64,000 nucleotides of DNA. Origin: Myxococcales bacterium (GTDB lineage: Bacteria; Myxococcota_A; Polyangia; Haliangiales; Haliangiaceae). Both the position numbers and the translations under genes were made by a program. Within the stretch, counting starts at the first letter, position 1. Each line of letters opens with the position of its first letter. The stretch lies in the NCBI GenBank assembly GCA_016794525.1, contig JAEUJY010000141.1, forward strand, positions 1 to 64,000, written 5' to 3'. Positions 42,697 through 51,744 of the stretch are shown piece by piece. Below the pieces are notes generated by a model. The model worked only from the letters and a program-made list of their open reading frames with translations. It made no database searches and had not been told where the DNA came from.

Positions 42697-44927
42697 CCCG
42701 AGGTCGAGCGCCCCGCGGCGACCTCGGCCAGCCGGGCGAGGAAGTCGTCGGCCCAGCTGGTCGCGGTGGGCGACGTCGCGGCGGTGATCAGCCGGGCGTG
42801 GCGGGCGCGGCGCTCGTCGAGCTCCATCCGCAGCGCGCGGTCGAGATCGGCGGCCACGCCGTCGACGTGGTACGGGTTGGTCAGCAGCGCGGCGTCGAGC
42901 GCCTCGGCGGCGCCGGCGAACCGCGACAGCAGCAAGACGCCGGGATCGTCGTCGCGCTGCGCGGCCACGAACTCCTTCGCGACCAGGTTCATGCCGTCGC
43001 GCAGCGGCGTCACCATGCCGACCGCGGCCAGCCGGTACAGGGGCGCCAGCACCGCCGGCGGGTACGAGCGGTACAGGTAGCGCACCGGCACCCAGTCGGC
43101 CTCGCCGAACTCGCCGTTGATGCGCCCGACCAGCTCCTCGACGCGCCGCCGCAGCTCGGCGTACTCGGGGACCTCGGCGCGCGACGGCACCGACACCTGC
43201 ACGAACGACACCTGCCGGCGCCACGCCGGGAACAGCTGCAGCAGGCGGCGGAACGCCTCGAGCCGCTCGGGGATGCCCTTCGAGTAGTCGAGGCGGTCGA
43301 CGCCGAGCACCAGCTTGCGCCCGGCCAGCAGCGCGCGCAGCCCGTCGAGATCGTCGGCGGGATCGCCGGCGGGCGGCGGCCGAAACCCGGCCGGCTCGAT
43401 GCCGATCGGGAACACGCCGACGGTGGTGGCCCGCCCGTCGCGCACCAGCCGATCGCCGTCGCGGCGCAGCCCGGCGACGCCGTGGGGCGCCGCGGCCAGG
43501 AAGTTGTCGGCCCAGCGGCGGGTGTGGAAGCCGATCAGGTCGCACGCGAGCAGCGCGTCGATCACCTCGCGGTGCCACGGCAGCGTCTCCCACACGTCGC
43601 GCGGCGGGAACGGCACGTGGAGGAACAGCCCGATCGGCCCGGCGTGGCCGAGCTGACGCAGCGCCGCGGCGGCCAGCAGCAGGTGGTAGTCGTGGATCCA
43701 CACCGTGCCGGTCGGCGGCGTGAGCCGCGCCGCGAGCCGCGCGTAGGCCGCGTTGGCGGTGACGTAGGTCGTCCACTCCTCGTCGACGTAGCGCACCCGC
43801 CCCGGGAAGCCGTGGAGCAGCGGCCACAGGCTCTGGTTGCAGAAGCCGCCGTAGAACGCCTCGCGCCAGCCGGGCGGGTAGTCGAAGGTCGCCAGCGCCG
43901 GCGGCGGCTCGGGGTCGAACGCCAGCGCCAGGCCGGGCGCGCGCTCGGCGCCGCTCCAGCCCAGCCACACGCCGCCGGTGCGCTCGACGATCGGCGTCAG
44001 CGCCGAGACCAGCCCGCCGACCTCCTTGCCGCGGCCGCTGCCGACGGTCGGCGTGCGGTTCGACATGATCACCAGCGGGTGCTGTGGCCGCGCCGCGCGG
44101 GCGCGGGTCCACGGCCGCACCGGCGCCGGCGGCGGCGGGCCAGGCGCGACCCGGGCCTCGACCAGCCAGCGCAGCAGCGCGCGGGCGCCGTCGGGATCGG
44201 GGACCCACCAGTCGGCGTGGCTGCGACGGTCGGGCGCGCCGACCAGCACCGCGGCGTCGTCGTCGGTCAGCGCCGCGAAGGTGTCCTCGTCGGTGGCGTC
44301 GTCGCCCAGCGCGATCAGGCGCGCGTCGGCCGGCAGCCGGGCCCGCACCCACGCGACCGCGGTGCCCTTGTGCGCGGCGCGGTGGCGGACCTCGAGCACG
44401 GCGGCGCCGTCGAGCCGCTCGAACGCCGGCTGCGCCTCGAGCCACTCGTCGACCAGCTGCTCGGCGCCGGCGATCAGCGCCGGACGATCGGCCTCGGCGA
44501 CGCGGCGCCAGTGCAGCCCGACCGCCAGCGACTTCTGCTCGAGGCGCGCGCCCGGCACCCGCTCGGCCAGCGACGCCAGCCGCCGCGCCAGGTCGCCGAG
44601 CTCGGCGGCGACCGTCGGCGCCTGCCAGCGGCCGTCGGTGTGGCGCCACGCGCCGTGCTCGGCGAACCACCACGCCGCCGGCACCGCGTCGCGCAGCGGG
44701 TCGATCGCCGCCCGCGGCCGCCCCGACACGACGACGACGTGGGCGCCGACCGCGGCCAGCCCGCGCAGCACGCCGGCCGCCGCGTCGTCGAGGCCGGCCT
44801 CCTCGACCGTCGGCGCGAACGGCAGCAGCGTGCCATCGAGATCGACCAGCACCGCCAGCGCCGGCGCGCGGGCCAGGCGGAACCAGGTCGTGGGGATATC
44901 GGACGCAACGGGCGCGGCCTCGCTCAT
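42693..44927 (-). CDS. Trehalose-6-phosphate phosphatase-synthase fusion (TPP-TPS order)
   Basis: In this 744-residue protein the N-terminal 270 residues are a HAD phosphatase (VDLDGTLLPF, VVSGRPRAAI, GDDATDEDTF), the OtsB type. From about 290 onward lies a GT20 synthase (SNRTPTVGSGRGKEVGGLVS, WIHDYHLLL, GVDRLDYSKGI, RDGMNLVAKEF), the OtsA type. One chain therefore makes Tre6P and dephosphorylates it to trehalose. Eukaryotic fusions and the best-known bacterial ones have TPS first, so this order is unusual. A GGAG sequence precedes ATG. Divergent from nhaA. Confidence 0.93.
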   Translation of the reverse strand: MSEAAPVASDIPTTWFRLARAPALAVLVDLDGTLLPFAPTVEEAGLDDAAAGVLRGLAAVGAHVVVVSGRPRAAIDPLRDAVPAAWWFAEHGAWRHTDGRWQAPTVAAELGDLARRLASLAERVPGARLEQKSLAVGLHWRRVAEADRPALIAGAEQLVDEWLEAQPAFERLDGAAVLEVRHRAAHKGTAVAWVRARLPADARLIALGDDATDEDTFAALTDDDAAVLVGAPDRRSHADWWVPDPDGARALLRWLVEARVAPGPPPPAPVRPWTRARAARPQHPLVIMSNRTPTVGSGRGKEVGGLVSALTPIVERTGGVWLGWSGAERAPGLALAFDPEPPPALATFDYPPGWREAFYGGFCNQSLWPLLHGFPGRVRYVDEEWTTYVTANAAYARLAARLTPPTGTVWIHDYHLLLAAAALRQLGHAGPIGLFLHVPFPPRDVWETLPWHREVIDALLACDLIGFHTRRWADNFLAAAPHGVAGLRRDGDRLVRDGRATTVGVFPIGIEPAGFRPPPAGDPADDLDGLRALLAGRKLVLGVDRLDYSKGIPERLEAFRRLLQLFPAWRRQVSFVQVSVPSRAEVPEYAELRRRVEELVGRINGEFGEADWVPVRYLYRSYPPAVLAPLYRLAAVGMVTPLRDGMNLVAKEFVAAQRDDDPGVLLLSRFAGAAEALDAALLTNPYHVDGVAADLDRALRMELDERRARHARLITAATSPTATSWADDFLARLAEVAAGRSTSG

Positions 44928-44989
44928 GGAACTCCGAGCGTGCTGGCGGCCCGACCAGCGCGTGCACCTGCGACCGACCTGGTCGCACC

Positions 44990-45020
44990 CTTGTTTCTTT
45001 TGAGGTCAAACGAATATCAT
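44990..45020. promoter_or_regulatory. AT-rich segment with a half-site like the treS palindrome
   Basis: TGAGGTCAAACGAATAT (45001-45017) matches the half-site TGACGTCAAACGATAT of the treS operator with one substitution and one inserted A. The left half (TTGTTTCTTTTGA) is degenerate. It lies between the TPP-TPS and nhaA genes and could link their control to that of treS. Confidence 0.4.
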
Positions 45021-45144
45021 GCGGGGCGCGGCCGGGCAAGCCGCCGTTGTGCCTCCGCCCGCGGCGTGCTACATCGCGGGCGGGTGCAGCGACGTCCGCT
45101 GCAGGCATCGCGACGGTCGGGCCGCCGTCGCATCGGTCGCACCC

Positions 45145-46506
45145 ATGGCGTCAGTCCCTCCCGATCGTTCGTTGCCCCCCGAGGCCTGGGGGCGCGCCCG
45201 CCGCGCCGCGGTCCGGCTGGTGTCCCCGCTGCAGCGGTTCCTCGCGGTCGAGGCCGCCAGCGGCGTCGTCTTGATCGTCGCGGCGCTGATCGCGCTGGGC
45301 TGGGCCAACTCGCCGTGGCGCGACGCCTACGCCTGGCTGTGGCACCAGCCGATCGGCGTCGTGATCGGCGACTGGGGCTTCGTGCGCCCCCTGCACTTCT
45401 GGGTCAACGACGGCCTGATGACGGTGTTCTTCTTCGTCGTCGGGCTCGAGATCCGCCGCGAGGTGTACGAGGGCGAGCTGGCCGAGCCGCGGCGGGCGGC
45501 GGTGCCGTTCGCCGCCGCGCTCGGCGGCATGCTGGTGCCGGCGGCGATCTACCTCGCGCTCAACCTCGGCCACGCCGGCGCCGACGGCTGGGGCGTGCCG
45601 ATGGCCACCGACATCGCCTTCGCGGTCGGCGTGCTGGCGTTGCTCGGGGCCCGCGTCAGCGCCGGCCAGCGCGTCTTGCTGCTGGCGCTGGCGGTCATCG
45701 ACGACATCGGCGCGATCGTGGTGATCGCGCTGTTCTACAGCGCCGGCATCGACGGCGTCGGCCTGCTGGTGATGGTCGGCGCGATGGTCGGCGTGCTGGC
45801 GCTGCGCTGGTTGGGCGTGCGCTCGCCGCTGGCCTACGTGGCGCCGGCGGTGGCGATGTGGGCCGGCCTGCTGGTCGCCGGCGTGCACCCGACGCTCGCA
45901 GGCGTCGTGCTCGGGCTCCTGACCCCGGCCCGCTCGTGGTTCGGCCCGGCCGGCTTCGCCGAGGCCACCGCCGCGCACCTCGACGAGCTGGCCGAGGCGT
46001 CGCGCCACGACCTCTTGACCCGCCTCGACGCCATCGAGCGCGCGCGCCGCGAGGCGGTGTCGCCGGTCGAGCACCTGTTGCACGCGCTGCACCCGGTGGT
46101 CGCGTTCGGGATCATGCCGCTGTTCGCGCTGGCCAACGCCGGGGTCGCGCTCGACGGCGCCGACCTGTCGGGCGCGCCGCTGCGGGTGTTCCTGGGCGTG
46201 CTCGCCGGCCTGGTCGTCGGCAAGCCGCTCGGCATCGTGCTCGCGACCAAGGCCGCGCGCGCCCTCGGCGGCGGCGCGGCCGGCGCGCCGCCGGTGCTGG
46301 TGGTCGGCCTGGTCGGCGGCATCGGCTTCACGATGTCGATCTTCATCGCCCAGCTGGCGTTCCCGCCGGGCCCGCTGCTCGAGACCGCCAAGCTGGCGGT
46401 GCTGGTGGCGTCGGGCACCGCCAGCCTCGCCGGCCTCGCGGTCGGACGCTGGGGTAGCGGCGCGGCGCCGGCGGTCGCCGCTGCGACCACCGAGGATCAT
46501 GGCTGA
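45145..46506 (+). CDS. nhaA: Na+/H+ antiporter NhaA
   Basis: This 453-residue protein has about 11-12 membrane helices. The conserved VPMATDIAFAVGVLALLGARV and LALAVIDDIGAIVVIALFYS include the Asp residues used for Na+ and H+ exchange in E. coli NhaA. LHFWVNDGLMTVFFFVVGLE is another family signature, and VGLVGGIGFTMSIFIAQLAF lies near the end. It exports Na+ using proton influx, for pH and salt tolerance. Its end overlaps the CLC gene by 8 nt. Start ATG 45145 is chosen; an upstream in-frame extension looks non-coding. Confidence 0.95.
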   Translation: MASVPPDRSLPPEAWGRARRAAVRLVSPLQRFLAVEAASGVVLIVAALIALGWANSPWRDAYAWLWHQPIGVVIGDWGFVRPLHFWVNDGLMTVFFFVVGLEIRREVYEGELAEPRRAAVPFAAALGGMLVPAAIYLALNLGHAGADGWGVPMATDIAFAVGVLALLGARVSAGQRVLLLALAVIDDIGAIVVIALFYSAGIDGVGLLVMVGAMVGVLALRWLGVRSPLAYVAPAVAMWAGLLVAGVHPTLAGVVLGLLTPARSWFGPAGFAEATAAHLDELAEASRHDLLTRLDAIERARREAVSPVEHLLHALHPVVAFGIMPLFALANAGVALDGADLSGAPLRVFLGVLAGLVVGKPLGIVLATKAARALGGGAAGAPPVLVVGLVGGIGFTMSIFIAQLAFPPGPLLETAKLAVLVASGTASLAGLAVGRWGSGAAPAVAAATTEDHG

Positions 46507-48454
46507 CCCGCGGCCGTCACCCACTCGGGGGCTCGGGCGCAGCCTCGAGAACGCCGCCGCGCTGGTGCTGCGCCCGATGCGCTCGCTCCTGAGCGTCGTC
46601 ATGGGCGAGGAGCCCCCGCTCGATCTGCGGCTGGTCGGCCGCACCGTCCTCGAGGCCATCGTCGTCGGCCTCACCGTCGGCGCCGCCGGCTGCCTGATGC
46701 TGATCGCGCTGGAGTTCCTCGAGACGCTGGTGCTCGAGCACCTGCTGGCCTACCCGCACCTGCGCGCGGTCGGCGAGTCGCGCACCCCGTTCGTCGACGC
46801 CGGCGGCGTGCGCCTGGCGCTGGTGGCGCTGGCGCCGATGGTCGGCGGGCTGATCGCCGGGCTGCTGGCGCGGCTGGCGCCCGAAATCCGCGGCGGCGGC
46901 GGCGACGCGATGATCGAGGCCTTCCACCATCGCGGCGGCGCGATCCGTCGCCGGGTGATCGCGCTCAAGCCGCTGGCGTCGATCGCGACCCTGGCCAGCG
47001 GCGGCGCCGGCGGCCGCGAAGGGCCGACGATGCACCTCGGCGGCGCGATCGGCGCGTGGATCGGTACGATCCTGCCGGCCACCGAGCGCGAACGGCGCGT
47101 GCTGATGGTGGCCGGGGTCGCGGCCGGCATCTCGGCGGTGTTCCGCACGCCGCTCGGCGCCGCGCTGCTGGCGATCGAGGTCCTGTACCGCGACGACTTC
47201 GAGTCGGAGGCGCTGATCCCGGCGGTGCTGGCCTCGGTGGTCGCGTACTCGCTGTCGGCGTCGGTGCTGTCGACCGCGCCGATGTTCGGCGCGCTGCCGC
47301 GGTTCCCGTTCCGCTGGGAGCACCTGCCGTTCTACGGCCTGACCGCGGTGGTGGTCGCGCTGGCCGCGTCGGCGTTCGTCAAGCTGCTGGCCGCGGTGCG
47401 CCGCGCCGCGGCCCGGCTGCCCGGCCCGGCCTGGGCCCGGCCCGCGCTGGGCGGGCTGGCGCTCGGCGGCCTCGCGGTCGCCGTGTTCGTGACGATCCCC
47501 GGCTGGCTCGAGGTCCCGGCCGCGCACGTGGCCACGCTCGGCGGCGGCTACGGCTCGGGCCAGCTCGCGATCACCGGCGACCCGGCGCTCGGCGTCGGCT
47601 CGGCCGCGGTGCTGGCGCTGGTCACGATCGCCGCGATCCGCGCGCTGGCCACGGCGCTCACGATCGGCACCGGTGGCTCGGCCGGCGACTTCGCGCCGTC
47701 GCTGGCGATCGGCGCGGCGCTGGGCGGCGCGGTCGGCCACGCCGCGTCGGCGTGGTTCGGGGTCAGCGGCGTGGCGCCCGGCGCGTTCGCGCTGGTCGGC
47801 ATGGCTGCGTTCTACGGCGGCGCCGCCAACGTGCCGCTGGCGGCCACGATCATGGTGTGCGAGATGGCCGGCAGCTACGATCTGCTGGTGCCGCTGATGC
47901 TGGCGCAGGGCGTCGCGTTCGTCGCGTTGCGCCGGGTGGCGCTGTATCCCGCGCAGGTGCCCAACCAGCGGTCGTCGCCGGCCCACGCCGCCGCTTGGGG
48001 GCGCCACGCGGTCGCGACGATCCGCGCCGGCGAGCTGGTGGTGGCCGGCCGGCCGGTGATCACGCTGGCGCCCGGCGACCCGGCCGACGTGGTGCTGCGG
48101 GTCATGGCCGACGCCGATCAGCAGGCCGTGTTCCCGGTGCTCGACGCCGCCGGCCAGCTGTGCGGGCTGGTCACCGGCCCCGGCACCCGCGAGATCGCCG
48201 CCGAGGACGACACCCGGTGGGCGGTCGCTGCCGACCTGATGGTGGCGCCGGTGGCGGTGCGCGAGGACGTCGCGCTGGGCGAGATCGCCCGCGCGCTGGT
48301 CCAGCACGACCTGCGCGCGGTGCCGGTGATCGACGCCGCCGGGCGCATCGTCGGGTTGGTCGACGAGCACGACGTGTCGCGCGCCTACGCCGGCGCGATC
48401 GACGCCGGCGGGCGCCGCTCGACGCAGCTCGACGCCGTCGCCCCGCCGCCGTGA
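46499..48454 (+). CDS. CLC chloride channel/antiporter with C-terminal CBS pair
   Basis: This 651-residue protein has about 10 membrane helices with the CLC motifs ASGGAGGREGPTMHLGG (GREGP) and GTGGSAGDFAPSLAIGAALG (the second anion-site loop). AAFYGGAANVPLAATIM follows. The last 150 residues hold two CBS domains (AVFPVLDAAGQLCGLVT and RAVPVIDAAGRIVGLVDEHD), which usually sense adenine nucleotides or ionic strength. It should move Cl- (or exchange Cl-/H+). Overlap with nhaA indicates co-translation. Confidence 0.92.
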   Translation: MADPRPSPTRGLGRSLENAAALVLRPMRSLLSVVMGEEPPLDLRLVGRTVLEAIVVGLTVGAAGCLMLIALEFLETLVLEHLLAYPHLRAVGESRTPFVDAGGVRLALVALAPMVGGLIAGLLARLAPEIRGGGGDAMIEAFHHRGGAIRRRVIALKPLASIATLASGGAGGREGPTMHLGGAIGAWIGTILPATERERRVLMVAGVAAGISAVFRTPLGAALLAIEVLYRDDFESEALIPAVLASVVAYSLSASVLSTAPMFGALPRFPFRWEHLPFYGLTAVVVALAASAFVKLLAAVRRAAARLPGPAWARPALGGLALGGLAVAVFVTIPGWLEVPAAHVATLGGGYGSGQLAITGDPALGVGSAAVLALVTIAAIRALATALTIGTGGSAGDFAPSLAIGAALGGAVGHAASAWFGVSGVAPGAFALVGMAAFYGGAANVPLAATIMVCEMAGSYDLLVPLMLAQGVAFVALRRVALYPAQVPNQRSSPAHAAAWGRHAVATIRAGELVVAGRPVITLAPGDPADVVLRVMADADQQAVFPVLDAAGQLCGLVTGPGTREIAAEDDTRWAVAADLMVAPVAVREDVALGEIARALVQHDLRAVPVIDAAGRIVGLVDEHDVSRAYAGAIDAGGRRSTQLDAVAPPP

Positions 48455-48468
48455 CGCGGCGACCGGGT

Positions 48469-48503
48469 TTGCCGCATATCGTTTGACGTCATACGATATC
48501 GCG
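48469..48503 (+). promoter_or_regulatory. Promoter of treS-maltokinase gene
   Basis: -35 TTGCCG (48469-48474), 17-bp spacer, -10 TACGAT (48492-48497), then 6 nt to ATG 48504. The transcript should be leaderless. Confidence 0.6.
48476..48499. promoter_or_regulatory. 24-bp operator-like palindrome in the treS promoter
   Basis: The 24-bp sequence is a palindrome with one mismatched pair: half-site ATATCGTTTGAC, core TGACGTCA (48484-48491), other half ending ACGATAT. It fills the spacer and covers the -10, the classic place for a repressor. The nearest regulator gene is the MarR family gene at 51745-52242. Confidence 0.7.
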
Positions 48504-51500
48504 ATGACCTCGACCCCGACCCCGCGCTGGTTCCAGCAGGCGGTGATCTACGAGCTGCACCTGCGCGGCTTCCGCGACGGCAACGGCGACGGCATCGGCG
48601 ACCTACCCGGGCTGATCGACCGGCTCGACTACCTGCAGGACCTCGGCGTCACGGCGCTGTGGCTGTTGCCGTTCTACCCGTCGCCGATGCGCGACGGCGG
48701 CTACGACATCGCCGACTACACCGCGGTCCACCCCGACTACGGCACGCTGGCCGACTTCGAGCGGCTGCTCGCCGAGGCGCACCGCCGCGGCCTCAAGGTG
48801 ATCACCGAGCTGGTCATCAACCACACGTCGATCGACCACCCGTGGTTCCAGGCGGCGCGGCGCGCCCCGCCCGGCAGCCCGGCGCGCGCGCGCTACGTGT
48901 GGAGCGACCGCCCCGATCGCTACGCCGACGCCCGGGTCATCTTCAAGGACTTCGAGGCCGGCAACTGGACCTGGGATCCCGTCGCGCAGGCCTACTACTG
49001 GCACCGGTTCTACGCCCACCAGCCCGACCTCAACTTCGACGAGCCGGCCGTCCACGCCGCGGTGCTGGCCGCGCTCGACTTCTGGCTCAGCCGCGGCGTC
49101 GACGGCGTCCGGCTCGACGCCATCCCGTACCTCTACGAGCGCGACGGGACGACCTGCGAGAACCTGGCCGAGACCCACGCGTTCCTGCGCACGCTGCGGG
49201 CCCACGTCGACGCCCGCTACGACGATCGGATGCTGCTGGCGGAGGCCAACCAGTGGCCGGTCGACGCCGCCGCCTACTTCGGCGCCGGCGACGAGTGCCA
49301 CATGAACTTCCACTTCCCGCTGATGCCCCGGCTGTTCCTGGCGCTGCAGCAGGAGGACCGCTTCCCGATCGTCGACGTCATGCGCCAGACGCCGCCGCTG
49401 CCGCCGGGCACGCAGTGGGCCACGTTCCTGCGCAACCACGACGAGCTGACGCTGGAGATGGTCACCGAGGAGGAGCGCGATCAGATGTACCGCGCGTACG
49501 CGGCCGACCCGACCGCGCGGCTCAACCTGGGCATCCGCCGGCGGCTGGCGCCGCTCTTGCGCTCGCGGCGCAAGCTGGAGCTGGCCAACGCGCTCCTGTT
49601 CTCGCTGCCCGGCAGCCCGGTCCTGTACTACGGCGACGAGCTGGGCATGGGCGACAACATCTACCTGGGCGACCGCGACGGCGTGCGCACCCCGATGCAG
49701 TGGTCGAGCGACCGCAACGCCGGCTTCTCGCGCGCCCACCCCCACCGGCTGTTCGCGCCGGTCGTCGTCGACCCCGAGTTCCACTACGCGGCGATCAACG
49801 TCGAGGCCCAGCAGCAGAACCCGTCGTCGCACCTGTGGTGGATGAAGCGGCTGATCGCGCTGTGGCGCCAGCACCCGGTGCTGGCGATCGGCGGGCTCAC
49901 CTTCGTCGAGCACGCCAACCCGCACGTGCTGGCGCTGGTGCGCGACGACGGCGCCGAGCGGGTGCTGGTGGTGGCCAACCTGTCGCGGTTCGCGCAGCAC
50001 ACCGAGCTCGAGCTCGAGGCGTACGCCGGGCAGGTGCCGGTCGAGCTGTTCGGCGGGGCGCCGTTCCCGCCGATCGGCGCGCGGCCGTACCCGCTGTCGT
50101 TCGGGCCGCACACGTTCATGTGGTTCCGGCTCGAGGCCGGCGCAGCGCCGGGGCGGACGCCGCCGCCGCTGAGCGCCGCCGCGCACTGGACCGCGGTGTG
50201 CGCGGCGCCGCGCGCGCTGGTCGACGCGGTCGCGAGCTACGCCGCGCGGCAGGGCTGGTTCCGGGGCGATCCCGAGCGCCGCGCCGGCGGCGCGCTGCGC
50301 GATCGCATCCCGCTCGGCGACGCGCTGGGCCTGGTGGTCGAGCTGCGCTCGGGCGACCGCGAGCCGCAGCGCTACCTGGTGCCGGTGGCCTACGCGGCGG
50401 GCGCCGCCGCCATCGAGCTCGAGGCGCGCGCGCCCGACGCGGTGATCGCGCGGCTGACCGTCACCGGCGCCGCGCCGACCGCCGGCGTGCTGTACGACGC
50501 GCTGGCCACCGGCGAGGCTGCGGCCACGCTCGCCGCGCTCCTGGCGCGCGGCGCCGCGGTGGCCGGCGCCCGCGGGCGCCTGGTGTGCGCGCCGGCCGAC
50601 GCCGAGCTGGGCGGCGAGCTCGCGCCGCGACCGATCGCGACGGCCGGCCACGCGACGGTCGTGCGGCTCGGCGACCGCGCGGTGCTCAAGGCGTTCCGCC
50701 TGCTCGAGCCCGGCGTCAACGCCGAGATCGAGCTGGGCCGGCACCTCACGCCGGGCGCGCCGACCGGCCGCCCGGCCGCGCCGGTCGCGCCGCTGCTGGG
50801 CGCGATCGACTACGTCGCCGACGACGGCGAGCCGGCGGCGGTGGCCGTGGTGCACCGCTACGTCGCCCACCAGGGCACGGCGCGCGAGCTGGTGCGCGGC
50901 GAGCTCGCCCACGCGCTGGCGCAGCAGCTGTCGGTGCCGACGCCGCTGCCGCCGCCCGATCCCCGCGACGCGACGGTGCCGGCCGCGGTCGAGCACGCGA
51001 TCGGCGGCCACCTGCGGACCGCGCGCGCGCTGGCCACCCGGGTCGCCGCGCTGCACCTGCGCCTGGCCGACGGCGACGACCTGGCGCTGCGCCCCGAGCC
51101 GTTCACGCCGATGCACCAGCAGTCGATCTACCAGACCGCGCGGGCCCGGCTGGCGCGCGTGCTCGACCAGCTCCGCCGCGGCGACGCCGGGTGGCCCGAC
51201 GAGACCCGCGCCCTGGCGGCGGCGGCGGTGGCGGCGGCGCCGACCCTCGAGGCGGCGCTGGGCCAGATCCAGGCGCGCCCGATCCGCGCGGTCCGGATCC
51301 GCTGCCACGGCGACCTGCACCTGGGGCAGGTGCTGCACGCCGGCGACGACTTCGTCGTGATCGACCTCGAGGGCGAGCCGGCGCGACCGCTCGGCGCGCG
51401 GCGGTACAAGCGCTCGCCGTTGCGCGACGTCGCGACGCTGATCCGGTCGCTGGCCGAGGTCGCCGCGGGCGCGCTCGACGCCGCGCCGCTGCGGCCGACC

Positions 51501-51740
51501 GACCGCGAGGCGCTGGCGCCGTGGGTCGCGGCCTGGGCCGCGTGGATGGCCCACGCCGTCGAGACGGCCTACGTCGCGGCGGCCGCGGCGGTGGTGCCGC
51601 CGGCGCTCGACGATCGCGCGGCGCTGCTGCGGTTCTTCGATCTCGAGCTGGCGGTGCTCGAGGTCGACCACGCCCTGCGCCGGGCGCCGCCCCAGCTCGC
51701 CCGGGCGCTGGGCCGGCTGCGCGCGCCGCCCGTCGCCTGA
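48504..51740 (+). CDS. treS: Trehalose synthase-maltokinase fusion (TreS-Mak)
   Basis: In this 1078-residue protein, residues 1-560 are a GH13 trehalose synthase: YELHLRGFRDGNGDGIGDLP, the catalytic Asp in GVRLDAIPYLYE, Glu in LLAEANQWP, and FLRNHDE. From about 640 to the end is a maltokinase/aminoglycoside-kinase-like domain with HGDLHLGQVL and VIDLEGEPARPL for catalysis and metal. TreS interconverts trehalose and maltose; Mak makes maltose-1-phosphate, the GlgE substrate for alpha-glucan. The fusion funnels trehalose into glycogen-like polymer. No glgE is in the window. Confidence 0.93.
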   Translation: MTSTPTPRWFQQAVIYELHLRGFRDGNGDGIGDLPGLIDRLDYLQDLGVTALWLLPFYPSPMRDGGYDIADYTAVHPDYGTLADFERLLAEAHRRGLKVITELVINHTSIDHPWFQAARRAPPGSPARARYVWSDRPDRYADARVIFKDFEAGNWTWDPVAQAYYWHRFYAHQPDLNFDEPAVHAAVLAALDFWLSRGVDGVRLDAIPYLYERDGTTCENLAETHAFLRTLRAHVDARYDDRMLLAEANQWPVDAAAYFGAGDECHMNFHFPLMPRLFLALQQEDRFPIVDVMRQTPPLPPGTQWATFLRNHDELTLEMVTEEERDQMYRAYAADPTARLNLGIRRRLAPLLRSRRKLELANALLFSLPGSPVLYYGDELGMGDNIYLGDRDGVRTPMQWSSDRNAGFSRAHPHRLFAPVVVDPEFHYAAINVEAQQQNPSSHLWWMKRLIALWRQHPVLAIGGLTFVEHANPHVLALVRDDGAERVLVVANLSRFAQHTELELEAYAGQVPVELFGGAPFPPIGARPYPLSFGPHTFMWFRLEAGAAPGRTPPPLSAAAHWTAVCAAPRALVDAVASYAARQGWFRGDPERRAGGALRDRIPLGDALGLVVELRSGDREPQRYLVPVAYAAGAAAIELEARAPDAVIARLTVTGAAPTAGVLYDALATGEAAATLAALLARGAAVAGARGRLVCAPADAELGGELAPRPIATAGHATVVRLGDRAVLKAFRLLEPGVNAEIELGRHLTPGAPTGRPAAPVAPLLGAIDYVADDGEPAAVAVVHRYVAHQGTARELVRGELAHALAQQLSVPTPLPPPDPRDATVPAAVEHAIGGHLRTARALATRVAALHLRLADGDDLALRPEPFTPMHQQSIYQTARARLARVLDQLRRGDAGWPDETRALAAAAVAAAPTLEAALGQIQARPIRAVRIRCHGDLHLGQVLHAGDDFVVIDLEGEPARPLGARRYKRSPLRDVATLIRSLAEVAAGALDAAPLRPTDREALAPWVAAWAAWMAHAVETAYVAAAAAVVPPALDDRAALLRFFDLELAVLEVDHALRRAPPQLARALGRLRAPPVA

Positions 51741-51744
51741 GCCG

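Noticed and set aside
41334-46457. 1707-codon open frame running through P450, TPP-TPS and nhaA
   Set aside because: It is a shadow frame of high-GC DNA, Arg/Ala-rich, and overlaps three recognised genes on both strands.
48603-51671. 1022-codon frame antisense to treS
   Set aside because: Shadow of the TreS-maltokinase gene; no domain-like sequence.
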